This document shows positions 1-6,544 of a stretch of DNA of 12,880 nucleotides, piece after piece. This stretch comes from an uncultured Flavobacteriales bacterium (GTDB taxonomy: Bacteria > Bacteroidota > Bacteroidia > Flavobacteriales_D > Sanyastnellaceae). The DNA is taken from the NCBI GenBank assembly GCA_938092195.1, contig CALKHD010000059.1, positions 1-12,880 of the forward strand, read 5' to 3'. Positions within the stretch are counted from its first letter, which is position 1. Every line of letters starts with the position of its first letter. The position numbers and the translations under genes are program-made. The notes under the pieces were generated by a model. The model was not told the DNA's origin and made no database searches. It worked only from the letters and a program-made list of their open reading frames with translations.

Positions 1-32
1 CATGGGGCAGGGTTGTGAATCGGACCGCTAAA

Positions 33-65
33 TTAGAACGCCTACCTGCCAAACAGGTGCGCTAA
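33..65 (-). terminator. Imperfect hairpin downstream of the delta-60 repeat gene, possible terminator
   Basis: An interrupted inverted repeat lies 33 bp past the stop codon of the minus-strand gene that ends at 98. TTAG (33-36) can pair with CTAA (62-65), CGC (39-41) with GCG (59-61), and ACCTG (44-48) with CAGGT (54-58), around a 5-base loop. Two 2-base bulges (37-38 and 42-43) fall on one arm. Read on the minus strand, the hairpin is followed by only three T residues, so it is not a classical intrinsic terminator. Its position is right for ending the two-gene minus-strand transcript. The rest of 1-97 shows no gene that I recognise. Confidence 0.3.
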
Positions 66-97
66 AGTGTCGGTTTTGTCCACGCGGAATACCGGGT

Positions 98-1723
98 TCA
101 ACGGACCACCCTCACAGCCTTCCAAAACCCATCACCGTGACCCAACCACGTCCCTCCGACCGGGAGAACAGCCTCAAACCGTCCGCCGCCGTGGTCCCAA
201 GCCTGCAACAGCCGCCCCAAGTCATCGCGGCATTCGATGCGTCCTGCAGGCACCTCCCACCGCACCAAGCCCGTTGTTGGATTGGGATAGGGTGCCCCCA
301 CGCTGCTGTTTTCGGAGACTTCAACGGAAGTGTCTTCCTTCCATTTAGACAAGACCCAAGAACTGCTCATCGGCGTGTCGTGGGCCAACGTCCCTGCGAT
401 GTAGAGCGAAGTCCCTTTTGAATGCACCGCTCCCACCCTATGCCGCTCAAACTCCTGATCCTCCGTCCAATACTCTGGCGTTCCAGAGGCAGACCCATAG
501 GACGTCCACCAAGCCGGGTGGCAATCACCATCCCAAGCCACGACATCGCCCAAGGTCCCCACCGCTACTTGCTCATCTTCAAACTTCCAACCATAACCCC
601 ACGCCAGTCCTGCAGCCCTCAAGGGAGTCTGGACCGGCAGACCGGGATCCAAGTCAGCCGTTGGCGGATAAGAAAGCTGTCCCTGCAAGGGCATCCACCC
701 AGCCGACATCGTCCCTGCCGCGAGGGTTTGTTCGCCCTGCGGAACCCCAATTAAAAGCTCGACACCTGCCCCCACTTCATACCAATTCCAGCGGTGACGC
801 ATGTCGAGGACGCCATGATTGACGCTGGCATCCTCGGTCCACTCCAGCACCCCATTGTTCCCAAATTCGGTATCGAGGGAACCGTCGAAATGAAAGCGCG
901 CCACAAAGGGGTGAAAAGCCCCTGTTGTGGAAACCATGCCGCCAGCCAAAATCCGCATTTCAGTGGGAGGATCGAATGGCGTTCCACTCGAGGTTGGTGT
1001 AAAAATCACATCTGTAAAACGGCCGCTCCATTCGTGGCGCACACTGTCTTCTACAAGCCACCCATCGGGATTGAGCACAATGCGGCCGGCTTCTCCAAAC
1101 TCCGGATGGAAGGAGCCGTCTTCGGTGCTCAGCAGGGCCAAGGCAGGCAATTCTCGGTGCGCGCAACAGCTGTCATAGGCCGCTCCTGCCACCACCATCC
1201 AAGGTCCAATCTGTTCGGCTTTGGAGGGCTCGTCTGTGGGCCCCACCATGTCCATTCCTCCCCCGTCTTGCCAAGGCCCCACGAAGCTCAGGTCCACACT
1301 GCCGTTCTCTCCCCAAGTGGTGTCCTGCTGATCAGACTCAAAAGCCCGGAGGCGCCACACTTGCGTCCAAGCAGAATCTGTCCCGACTTGCACTTCCGAA
1401 AACATGAACCAACGCCCCGCAGTGGCGCTCGCTTTCAGGTCCACGGGCTGCTCCCCTTGGAACCCGGCATTGGACCACAATGTGCCCCCCGAAACTTGCG
1501 AGAAAGCCCGCCAACGGGACTCGGCGGTACCAGCAGAATCATAAGCTGCGCTCAACATCAATATCGACGTTGAAGTGTGGTCTAAGGACACCGGAATTTC
1601 CCAGCGGTCCGACCCTTCGATCCGGCGTCCATTTCCATTCCATTGACCATCCAAAACCCACTGAGCCTGACCTGCCCAAGAGCATCCCAAGCACAGCAAA
1701 GCCAGAATTGGACGGAACATCAT
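98..1723 (-). CDS. Secreted delta-60 repeat-like protein with T9SS type A sorting domain
   Basis: The protein has 541 residues. It starts with a signal peptide (MMFRPILALLCLGCSWAGQAQ, cleavage likely near residue 21). At least three stretches look like delta-60 repeats, with the signature 'F..DGSLD..FG..G': about residues 123-145 (WGENGSVDLSF), 194-216 (EDGSFHPEFGEAGRI) and 274-294 (FDGSLDTEFGNNGVL). Such repeats are thought to form beta-propeller-like surfaces. The last ~68 residues, from PYPNPTTG at 479, form a T9SS type A C-terminal domain, so the protein is expected to cross the outer membrane and be released or surface-anchored. I chose the ATG at 1723 (a second ATG follows at 1720) because it sits right before the signal peptide and overlaps the upstream stop as ATGA. 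A longer in-frame start at 1846 would lie inside the upstream gene. There is no catalytic motif, so the molecular role is unknown. Confidence 0.85.
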   Translation of the reverse strand: MMFRPILALLCLGCSWAGQAQWVLDGQWNGNGRRIEGSDRWEIPVSLDHTSTSILMLSAAYDSAGTAESRWRAFSQVSGGTLWSNAGFQGEQPVDLKASATAGRWFMFSEVQVGTDSAWTQVWRLRAFESDQQDTTWGENGSVDLSFVGPWQDGGGMDMVGPTDEPSKAEQIGPWMVVAGAAYDSCCAHRELPALALLSTEDGSFHPEFGEAGRIVLNPDGWLVEDSVRHEWSGRFTDVIFTPTSSGTPFDPPTEMRILAGGMVSTTGAFHPFVARFHFDGSLDTEFGNNGVLEWTEDASVNHGVLDMRHRWNWYEVGAGVELLIGVPQGEQTLAAGTMSAGWMPLQGQLSYPPTADLDPGLPVQTPLRAAGLAWGYGWKFEDEQVAVGTLGDVVAWDGDCHPAWWTSYGSASGTPEYWTEDQEFERHRVGAVHSKGTSLYIAGTLAHDTPMSSSWVLSKWKEDTSVEVSENSSVGAPYPNPTTGLVRWEVPAGRIECRDDLGRLLQAWDHGGGRFEAVLPVGGTWLGHGDGFWKAVRVVR

Positions 1724-3084
1724 GGATGCAAAATAAACACGCTGTGCTGTCCCTTTTCCAGATCCTTGACGCAGTACGTCCCCGCAGGCCAACCCTGTAA
1801 GCTCACACCTTGGGCAAACACGCGCTGGGGCCATTGGGCGACACACCTGCCCATGGCGTCAAACACCGCCAGAGTCTGGGGCAGGCGACCGGCAAAGCGC
1901 ACTTGGTCGCGTACCGGATTCGGGTAGGCATAGAAATCTGATGGCGTTTGGAGCGTGGCTTCAACCCCACTCACTGAGCCGGTCCACGTCTCCACTTCTT
2001 CGTCGATGGTCACATTGGTGCCTCCACCTTGACCCGGAGGACCGCCGCCACCGAGGTTGTCTGTCTCGACCACCCCCCGGTAAGCGGGGTAGAAATAGGG
2101 GTACTGTCCATTGTGGTCGGCATCGACCGTGGCGCAATACGCATAGGTTCCCTCGGGGTATTCAGGAGTCACTGCAAAGCGGCCGTTGAATGCGTCGAGG
2201 TGACCCGACCCTTCCACGAACTCATGGTCCTCGATGTACGCCCCGAGCACCGCCGCGATGGGCTGGGCTCCCGGAGGGATGGCAGGCGTGACCAATTCCC
2301 CGACATCAGGGCCATATTGATTGGGCGCCAGCGCAGTACCGTCGGGCAAGGTGTGCCGTACGGTGATGTCTCGCAATTGCCAGCTGGTTTCCAAACGCAC
2401 CAGGCCTCCTGATCCATCCGGGTTGGCAAAACCGTAGGGCCCGTAAATCGGATATCCATCAAATGCGAACCCGATCAATGGACTGTGGACCTCGGAATCG
2501 ACGGTAAAAAGGGCGTCGCTGGGGTAATCCTCGCACACATCGCTCGTTGGAGCAAAGCTGTTGTCAAATGTGTTGGGCACTTGGTGGTGGTGGTACTGCC
2601 CCATCGCGGGATGGCCCTTGGCGCAGTCAAAACCGTCGTTCTCGAAGAAACCGCCGTTCTGATGCCAAAGGCCTTGGTTGTTGTAGCTAAAGGCATCCTG
2701 GGCATTAAAAATGACCACACCATTGATCAACACACCCGTTTGTCCCAAACCGGTCGCGGTGCCACCGGCTGGCCCTTCTTGTGGGTTGCGGGGAATTTGA
2801 AAGAGGTAATCCTGGCCCGTGGCATTGGAAGGATTGCCATCGGGGAAAGGAGCGGTCGCGTACCGCGGAATGCCTGTAGCGTGAACGTAAACGTGGTCAG
2901 CGCTGTATTGGACCAACTGCACATCGCATTCGTCTTGCATTTGAATGAGGTTGTTTCCATTCCAATATTGGCCGGTGGCGCCGTCCGTATTGAGCAGCCA
3001 TGATGCAAGTTCGGGCTGGGCTGTTGCCGTTTTGAAGGGCATGCAAAGCGGGAAAAACCAGAGTAACCTGAGGTAAAATTTCAT
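1720..3084 (-). CDS. YHYH domain secreted protein with T9SS type A sorting domain
   Basis: The protein has 454 residues. Residues 1-22 (MKFYLRLLWFFPLCMPFKTATA) form a signal peptide. The central ~300 residues match the YHYH protein family: the name-giving His cluster is GQYHHHQVP (162-170), followed by the conserved IGFAFDGYPIYGPYG (204-218) and, near the domain end, DHEFVEGSGHLDAFNGRF with EGTYAYCAT (286-318). The function of YHYH proteins is not established; the His cluster suggests metal binding, which is inference. A Gly/Pro-rich linker (344-356) leads to a type A T9SS domain starting at FYAYPNPV (384-391), so export across the outer membrane is expected. The stop codon overlaps the start of the delta-60 repeat gene as ATGA, so the two are probably co-translated. 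The gene diverges from the zinc-finger gene 41 bp away. Confidence 0.9.
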   Translation of the reverse strand: MKFYLRLLWFFPLCMPFKTATAQPELASWLLNTDGATGQYWNGNNLIQMQDECDVQLVQYSADHVYVHATGIPRYATAPFPDGNPSNATGQDYLFQIPRNPQEGPAGGTATGLGQTGVLINGVVIFNAQDAFSYNNQGLWHQNGGFFENDGFDCAKGHPAMGQYHHHQVPNTFDNSFAPTSDVCEDYPSDALFTVDSEVHSPLIGFAFDGYPIYGPYGFANPDGSGGLVRLETSWQLRDITVRHTLPDGTALAPNQYGPDVGELVTPAIPPGAQPIAAVLGAYIEDHEFVEGSGHLDAFNGRFAVTPEYPEGTYAYCATVDADHNGQYPYFYPAYRGVVETDNLGGGGPPGQGGGTNVTIDEEVETWTGSVSGVEATLQTPSDFYAYPNPVRDQVRFAGRLPQTLAVFDAMGRCVAQWPQRVFAQGVSLQGWPAGTYCVKDLEKGQHSVFILHP

Positions 3085-3125
3085 GACGTTGTAGCGGTTT
3101 AATCAAAGATGCGTTTAATTATAAC
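3085..3125. promoter_or_regulatory. Short divergent promoter region
   Basis: Only 41 AT-rich bases separate two divergent start codons (3084 minus, 3126 plus), so promoters for both transcripts must lie here or reach into the opposing genes. On the minus strand there is a TATAAT at 3123-3118 and, downstream of it, CATCTTTG, one mismatch from the Bacteroidota -7 consensus TAnnTTTG. No matching TTG element is evident at the right distance, and no plus-strand motif is convincing. The placement is positional inference. Confidence 0.35.
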
Positions 3126-3461
3126 ATGCTTTCCCTAGAAGACAAGTCAAAAATCCGACAAGCGCTCATTCAGAAAGCAGCGCATTTGGATGAGCGCATT
3201 GCGGAATACCGCGAACTCACCAAGCCCATTCCGCCCAGCGAAGCCATTGGACGGGTGAGCAGGATGGATGCGATCAACAACAAGTCTGTGAATGAGGCGG
3301 CTCTCCGACAGGCGCAAAAACTCAGACAAGGACTGGACCGGGCGCTTCGGCGACTGGACGACGACCGGTTTGGATTGTGCAATGGCTGCGGAAAACCCAT
3401 TCCAACGGGCCGTTTGTTGCTGATGCCAGGTGCGACTTCATGTGTCCGTTGCGCCGGTTAA
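3126..3461 (+). CDS. TraR/DksA-type C4 zinc-finger protein
   Basis: This is a 111-residue protein. An alpha-helical, coiled-coil-prone N-terminal part (about residues 3-80, rich in Lys, Arg, Glu and Gln) is followed by a four-cysteine zinc finger: C85-x2-C88 and C106-x2-C109 within FGLCNGCGKPIPTGRLLLMP. That layout is the DksA/TraR fold, whose members bind the secondary channel of RNA polymerase and modulate initiation, often with ppGpp. At 111 residues it is shorter than E. coli DksA (151). An ungapped alignment anchored on the zinc finger puts Gly42 and Ser45 where DksA has its two coiled-coil-tip aspartates (D71, D74); the segment here is IGRVSRMDAIN (41-51). It therefore belongs to a DksA-like subfamily rather than being DksA itself, and its effect on transcription is unknown. 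The YciO-family gene follows 52 bp downstream and may share its transcript. Confidence 0.85.
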   Translation: MLSLEDKSKIRQALIQKAAHLDERIAEYRELTKPIPPSEAIGRVSRMDAINNKSVNEAALRQAQKLRQGLDRALRRLDDDRFGLCNGCGKPIPTGRLLLMPGATSCVRCAG

Positions 3462-3513
3462 AATTGCCAGATTTTGGGTTGGATAGTCGGCTTCGCTGGG
3501 CGAACTTATAGGC

Positions 3514-4134
3514 ATGCTCATCGAGATTCACCCAGAGACCCCCGAGGCACGAAAAGTCGCCCAAGCCATGGAGTTGCTCCAGAAAGACGGCGTGATCATC
3601 ATACCCACAGACTCCGTCTACAGTTTTGCATGCGCCCTTGGCTCTACCAAAGGCCTCGACAAGATGGCCCGGCTCAGGGACCTGAGCCCTTCGGAAGCCA
3701 ACTTCTCTCTCATCTGCAAGGATTTGAGCCAAGTCAGTCAATACGTCGCCCCCCTTTCTCAGCCGATTTTTAAAATGATGAAACGCGCCCTTCCTGGGCC
3801 GTTCACCTTCATCCTGGATGCCGGCGTGAAAGTCCCGCGCATTTTTAGAAAGTCGAAAAAAGAAGTGGGGATTCGATTGCCAGACCATGCTGTGCCCGCC
3901 GCCATCATCGACGCCCTTGGCGTTCCCCTTGTGGTGAGCTCAGTGCTGAACGACCAAGAAGAGACCGAATACCTCACGGACCCCGGGCTGGTTCATGAGC
4001 GCTATGGAAATCAAGTGGCGGCGGTTGTCAGTGGAGGCCTCGGCCATACGGAGGCTTCTTCCGTCATTGACTGCACCTCAGGTGAGGCCGTGATTGTCAG
4101 AGAAGGCAGAGGCATTCTTGACGGCGTAATCTGA
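3514..4134 (+). CDS. YciO family (Sua5/YciO/YrdC fold) protein
   Basis: The protein has 206 residues, the length I recall for E. coli YciO. The Sua5/YciO/YrdC fold binds nucleotide and threonine; family members TsaC and Sua5 make threonylcarbamoyl-AMP for the t6A modification of tRNA. Visible motifs are GVIIIPTDSVYSFAC (26-40), LPGPFTFIL (93-101), VGIRLPDH (118-125) and the C-terminal SSVIDCTSGEAVIVREGRG (182-200). The active-site loop reads PTDSVY rather than the PTDTVYG of TsaC/Sua5. The basic motif following it in TsaC (LKxRPxxKG) is replaced by RLRDLSPSEANFSLI, as in YciO. Annotation pipelines often call such proteins 'threonylcarbamoyl-AMP synthase', but YciO is a paralogue whose main role is less clear. 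It is a cytoplasmic protein with no signal peptide. Confidence 0.85.
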   Translation: MLIEIHPETPEARKVAQAMELLQKDGVIIIPTDSVYSFACALGSTKGLDKMARLRDLSPSEANFSLICKDLSQVSQYVAPLSQPIFKMMKRALPGPFTFILDAGVKVPRIFRKSKKEVGIRLPDHAVPAAIIDALGVPLVVSSVLNDQEETEYLTDPGLVHERYGNQVAAVVSGGLGHTEASSVIDCTSGEAVIVREGRGILDGVI

Positions 4135-4196
4135 CATTTGTCATTGTAGTAGAATAGGTGAACCGATTGCTTTAGCTTGGCGACTAGCCTTGCCAA
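4135..4196 (+). promoter_or_regulatory. Leader region of the metzincin protease gene
   Basis: This 62-bp gap separates the YciO-family gene from the protease gene. I see no good TTG/TAnnTTTG pair. TTGGC (4177-4181) can pair with GCCAA (4192-4196) across a 10-base loop, so a small hairpin would end exactly at the ATG. A nested GGC/GCC pairing is also possible. There is no evident Shine-Dalgarno sequence, which is common in Bacteroidota. A regulatory role is only a possibility. Confidence 0.2.
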
Positions 4197-6542
4197 ATGC
4201 TGCGATTTACCTTTCTGTTTTCCGTCCTTTTTACCCTCTGTTTTGCCGCCCATCCCCAAGATGAAAAGGCTTCGCAGGCCTTGTGGTCTGCTGTTGAGTT
4301 GTCCAAGGAGAATTCGCCAACAGCGAAGCCTGAAGATGCTGTGGGCCTGATCCTTGACGCATCTGAATTCGATCGACTTCGCGCCAACCGACCCCAAAAA
4401 ACCATCATGGTCCTGCCCTTTCCCGAGGGAGACCAATTCCTGCGACTTCAGCAATTCGAAGTTCGATCTGAAGCCTTTGAGGTGGCCACCACTGGCCCTG
4501 AAGGCTTCCGCTACATGCCTGCCAAATCCAGGATCGTCACCTACGAAGTGCTTGGAGATGTCTCGGGCACAGTGATCTTGTTCAAAGACCATGTGGTGGC
4601 TTCACTGAACGTGAACGGCCGCCGCTGGGAACTCAATCGCAGAAAGGATGACGTGCACGCCTTGTTTCCGGTGGACGCCTCATCCGATGACCGGACATTC
4701 ACCTGTGGCGTGGACGACCATGCGGAACTCCCTGCCCCACAGGATCCAAGTGCCTCACAGGCGCGTTCCTCCAACCTTCTCGAATGTGTTGAGGTGGGAA
4801 TGGAAATCGATGAATTCACCTTCCAATCCTTGGGCTCCAACTTGGACGACGCAGTCGACTGGGCCTTGGCCATTTTGGCTTCTGTGGATCAGATCTACCG
4901 CAATGAACTCAACGACCTTGTGACGTTGGATGCGCGGTTCATCCATGTATGGATGTCTCCCGACCCTTATGCGTCGGTCACCAACGATGGCGGAGGGATT
5001 CTCGGCGCATTCAATTCTGAGTGGAACAACAACCCCAACTTCAACTCCATTCCATTGGACTTGAAGCACTTGATGACCACACGAACCAACATTGGCACCG
5101 GTGGAATCGCCTACCTGAATGGGCTTTGCAACAGCTACAATGCTGGGGTTAGCGGCAACCTGACCACTTCGACCAGCTACAACATCAACACCTATGCTTG
5201 GAATTTAGATGTGGTCTCCCACGAATTGGGACACAATTGCGGAGCCAATCACACCCACTGGTGCGGATGGCCCGGCGGCCCCATTGACAACTGCGGAAGT
5301 TTAGAAGGCGATTGCGGCGGTTACACCAACAACCCCAGCGGACAGCTGGGCACCATTATGAGTTACTGTCACGCCATTGCCGGTGGCAGCAAGACCCTGA
5401 CGTTTCACCCCTTGGTGGAAGACAACGCCCTGATCCCCACTTTCAATTCTGCCAGCTGCATCGGCACTTGCGGCACACCAGTGGTGGAAAGCACGAACGT
5501 TCAATGTGGCGATTCTCAGGCCTGCAACTACACCCCTGGAGATACAGGAACGGATGGATGCATTTACGCAGGTCCATGCGCAGATTGTGGGACCGATGGT
5601 GGAATCACAAACGGAGTCGAAGTCAATGAATTCACCGCGATTCTTGCAGGCACCAGTGGATCCACATTGGTATTCGCTGCTTCGGGTACCGCCTACACCC
5701 TGGACATCACCTTGGACTTCAGCAACCCTCAAAGCTCTGGGTCATGGCCGGGAGACCTGCTTCTGGCACTGTGCGCTCCCGGTGGAGATTGCCTGCAAAT
5801 CGGAGGCTACAATGTGGATGCCGGATTTCCTTCGGCTGGACCTTGGCCCAGCGCATGGAACACTTCGAGTCCAGGTGTTTACTCCGCGAGCATTGACTTG
5901 TCCAGTCTCCAGCCAGCAGGCAATGGCGATTGGAACCTGCAGCTGATCAATGGCTGGAGCACCTCTGGCTTGGTCAATTATGACGCGGATATTGAAATCT
6001 TTGGACTGTGTCCAAACCTGTCCACTGAACCCGGATGCACAGACCCTGTGGCTTGCAACTTCTCCCCGTCGGCAAACTTGGATGACGGGACATGCCTCTA
6101 CACTGATGCATTGGGGGAGTGCGGAGGCCCGTGCACTTCAGACGCCAACGGCAATGGCATTTGCGACGATGAGGAGGCCTGCGGAAGTGCTGCGTGCGGA
6201 GTGGGAACATGGTGGGACGAAAGCGCTGGAATGTGTCGCTCTTCCCTCATCAACTGCCCAGGAGATGTGGACTTTGACGGGCTGATCAATGTCACCGACG
6301 CTTTGAACGTGCTCAGTGGTTTTGGAGTCGAATGCGGTGCCCCTGCGAATGCCCAGGCCAATTGCACCAACGCCCCATGCTGCGATGCCGATGCCTGCGG
6401 AACCGGAACAGTGTGGGATTCAGATGCGCAAAAATGCGTGACCAGCTTGACGGAGTGTCCCGGCGATGTGGACATGGACGGAACGGTCACCGTCTCCGAT
6501 GTATTGGACGTTCTCTCGTTGTTTGGAGAGATTTGCGAGTGA
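4197..6542 (+). CDS. Secreted reprolysin-like (M12B-type metzincin) zinc protease with P-domain-like and EF-hand modules
   Basis: The protein has 781 residues. Residues 1-18 form a signal peptide (MLRFTFLFSVLFTLCFAA). Residues ~45-190 resemble a propeptide; a lone Cys170 (TFTCGVDDH) could be a cysteine switch, which is inference. The catalytic domain (~195-425) carries the metzincin zinc site HELGHNCGANH (342-352; ligands H342, H346, H352, catalytic E343) and a Met-turn at GTIMSYC (M388). A Cys-rich module (437-464, CGDSQACNYTPGD) precedes a beta-sandwich resembling the proprotein-convertase P domain (~470-605; SWPGDLLLALCAPGGDC, GDWNLQLINGW). A second Cys-rich module follows (613-646, ACNFSPSANLDDGTC). 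The C-terminus is two 52-residue Cys-rich units, each with a complete EF-hand loop. No T9SS domain is visible. It probably cleaves extracellular protein; the substrate is unknown. Its stop codon is 2 bp from that of the convergent pcm gene. Confidence 0.9.
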   Translation: MLRFTFLFSVLFTLCFAAHPQDEKASQALWSAVELSKENSPTAKPEDAVGLILDASEFDRLRANRPQKTIMVLPFPEGDQFLRLQQFEVRSEAFEVATTGPEGFRYMPAKSRIVTYEVLGDVSGTVILFKDHVVASLNVNGRRWELNRRKDDVHALFPVDASSDDRTFTCGVDDHAELPAPQDPSASQARSSNLLECVEVGMEIDEFTFQSLGSNLDDAVDWALAILASVDQIYRNELNDLVTLDARFIHVWMSPDPYASVTNDGGGILGAFNSEWNNNPNFNSIPLDLKHLMTTRTNIGTGGIAYLNGLCNSYNAGVSGNLTTSTSYNINTYAWNLDVVSHELGHNCGANHTHWCGWPGGPIDNCGSLEGDCGGYTNNPSGQLGTIMSYCHAIAGGSKTLTFHPLVEDNALIPTFNSASCIGTCGTPVVESTNVQCGDSQACNYTPGDTGTDGCIYAGPCADCGTDGGITNGVEVNEFTAILAGTSGSTLVFAASGTAYTLDITLDFSNPQSSGSWPGDLLLALCAPGGDCLQIGGYNVDAGFPSAGPWPSAWNTSSPGVYSASIDLSSLQPAGNGDWNLQLINGWSTSGLVNYDADIEIFGLCPNLSTEPGCTDPVACNFSPSANLDDGTCLYTDALGECGGPCTSDANGNGICDDEEACGSAACGVGTWWDESAGMCRSSLINCPGDVDFDGLINVTDALNVLSGFGVECGAPANAQANCTNAPCCDADACGTGTVWDSDAQKCVTSLTECPGDVDMDGTVTVSDVLDVLSLFGEICE
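5505..5588 (+). repeat. Cys-rich ACN-type module 1 in the protease
   Basis: Residues 437-464 of the protease (CGDSQACNYTPGD, then GTDGCIYAGPCADC) are one copy of a short Cys-rich module with the pattern ACN[YF]xP...DGxC. Such modules recur in exported proteins of aquatic Bacteroidota. It sits between the catalytic and P-domain-like regions and its spaced cysteines suggest disulfide pairing. Its function is not known. Confidence 0.6.
6033..6134 (+). repeat. Cys-rich ACN-type module 2 in the protease
   Basis: Residues 613-646 (GCTDPVACNFSPSANLDDGTC, then the Gly/Cys-rich ECGGPC) form the second and more canonical copy of the ACN module. It links the P-domain-like region to the EF-hand units. 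It shares the ACN[YF]xP core with the copy at 437-464 but has the fuller DDGTC ending. Confidence 0.65.
6180..6335 (+). repeat. C-terminal Cys-rich/EF-hand unit A of the protease
   Basis: Residues 662-713, from C662 to C713, span 52 residues. A Cys-rich half (CGVGTWWDESAGMC, 667-680) is followed by CPGDVDFDGLINVTDALNVL. The loop DVDFDGLINVTD (690-701) has D at positions 1, 3, 5 and 12 and G at 6, the calcium-binding EF-hand/dockerin type I pattern. It matches unit B at 29 of 52 positions by ungapped comparison. Confidence 0.75.
6381..6536 (+). repeat. C-terminal Cys-rich/EF-hand unit B of the protease
   Basis: Residues 729-780 are the second 52-residue unit, ending one residue before the protein's C-terminus. 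It has CGTGTVWDSDAQKC (734-747) followed by CPGDVDMDGTVTVSDVLDVL, with a complete EF-hand loop DVDMDGTVTVSD (757-768). The repeat period to unit A is 67 residues. It occupies the place where a T9SS C-terminal domain would be expected. Confidence 0.75.
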
Positions 6543-6544
6543 CC

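Noticed and set aside
20..97. Degenerate tRNA-like stretch (TTAGAACGCC, then CTGCCAA resembling a Gly anticodon loop)
   Set aside because: The anticodon stem has two mismatches in that register, no T-arm with GGTTCGAATCC is present, and the acceptor stem does not form. The same bases are better explained as an interrupted hairpin.
794..1573. 259-codon open frame on the plus strand
   Set aside because: It is antisense to the delta-60 repeat gene, which has a signal peptide, repeats and a T9SS domain in the minus-strand frame.
98..1723. Delta-60 repeat protein as a lipoprotein (LCLGC near residue 14)
   Set aside because: The -3 position relative to Cys14 is Cys rather than Leu/Val/Ile, and the AGQAQ site with a C-terminal T9SS domain fits signal peptidase I better.
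1724..1846. N-terminal extension of the delta-60 repeat protein from an ATG at 1846
   Set aside because: It lies inside the coding end of the YHYH gene and would bury the signal peptide 41 residues into the protein.
2485..3003. 172-codon open frame on the plus strand
   Set aside because: It is antisense to the YHYH-domain gene and has no recognisable domain or upstream signal.
3492..3504. Small inverted repeat TTCGC/GCGAA between the zinc-finger and YciO-family genes, as a terminator
   Set aside because: It has only a 5-bp stem, a 3-base loop and no T-run after it.
6543..6544. Bidirectional terminator between the protease and pcm genes
   Set aside because: Only 2 bp separate the two stop codons, and I see no strong hairpin with T-runs spanning the junction.
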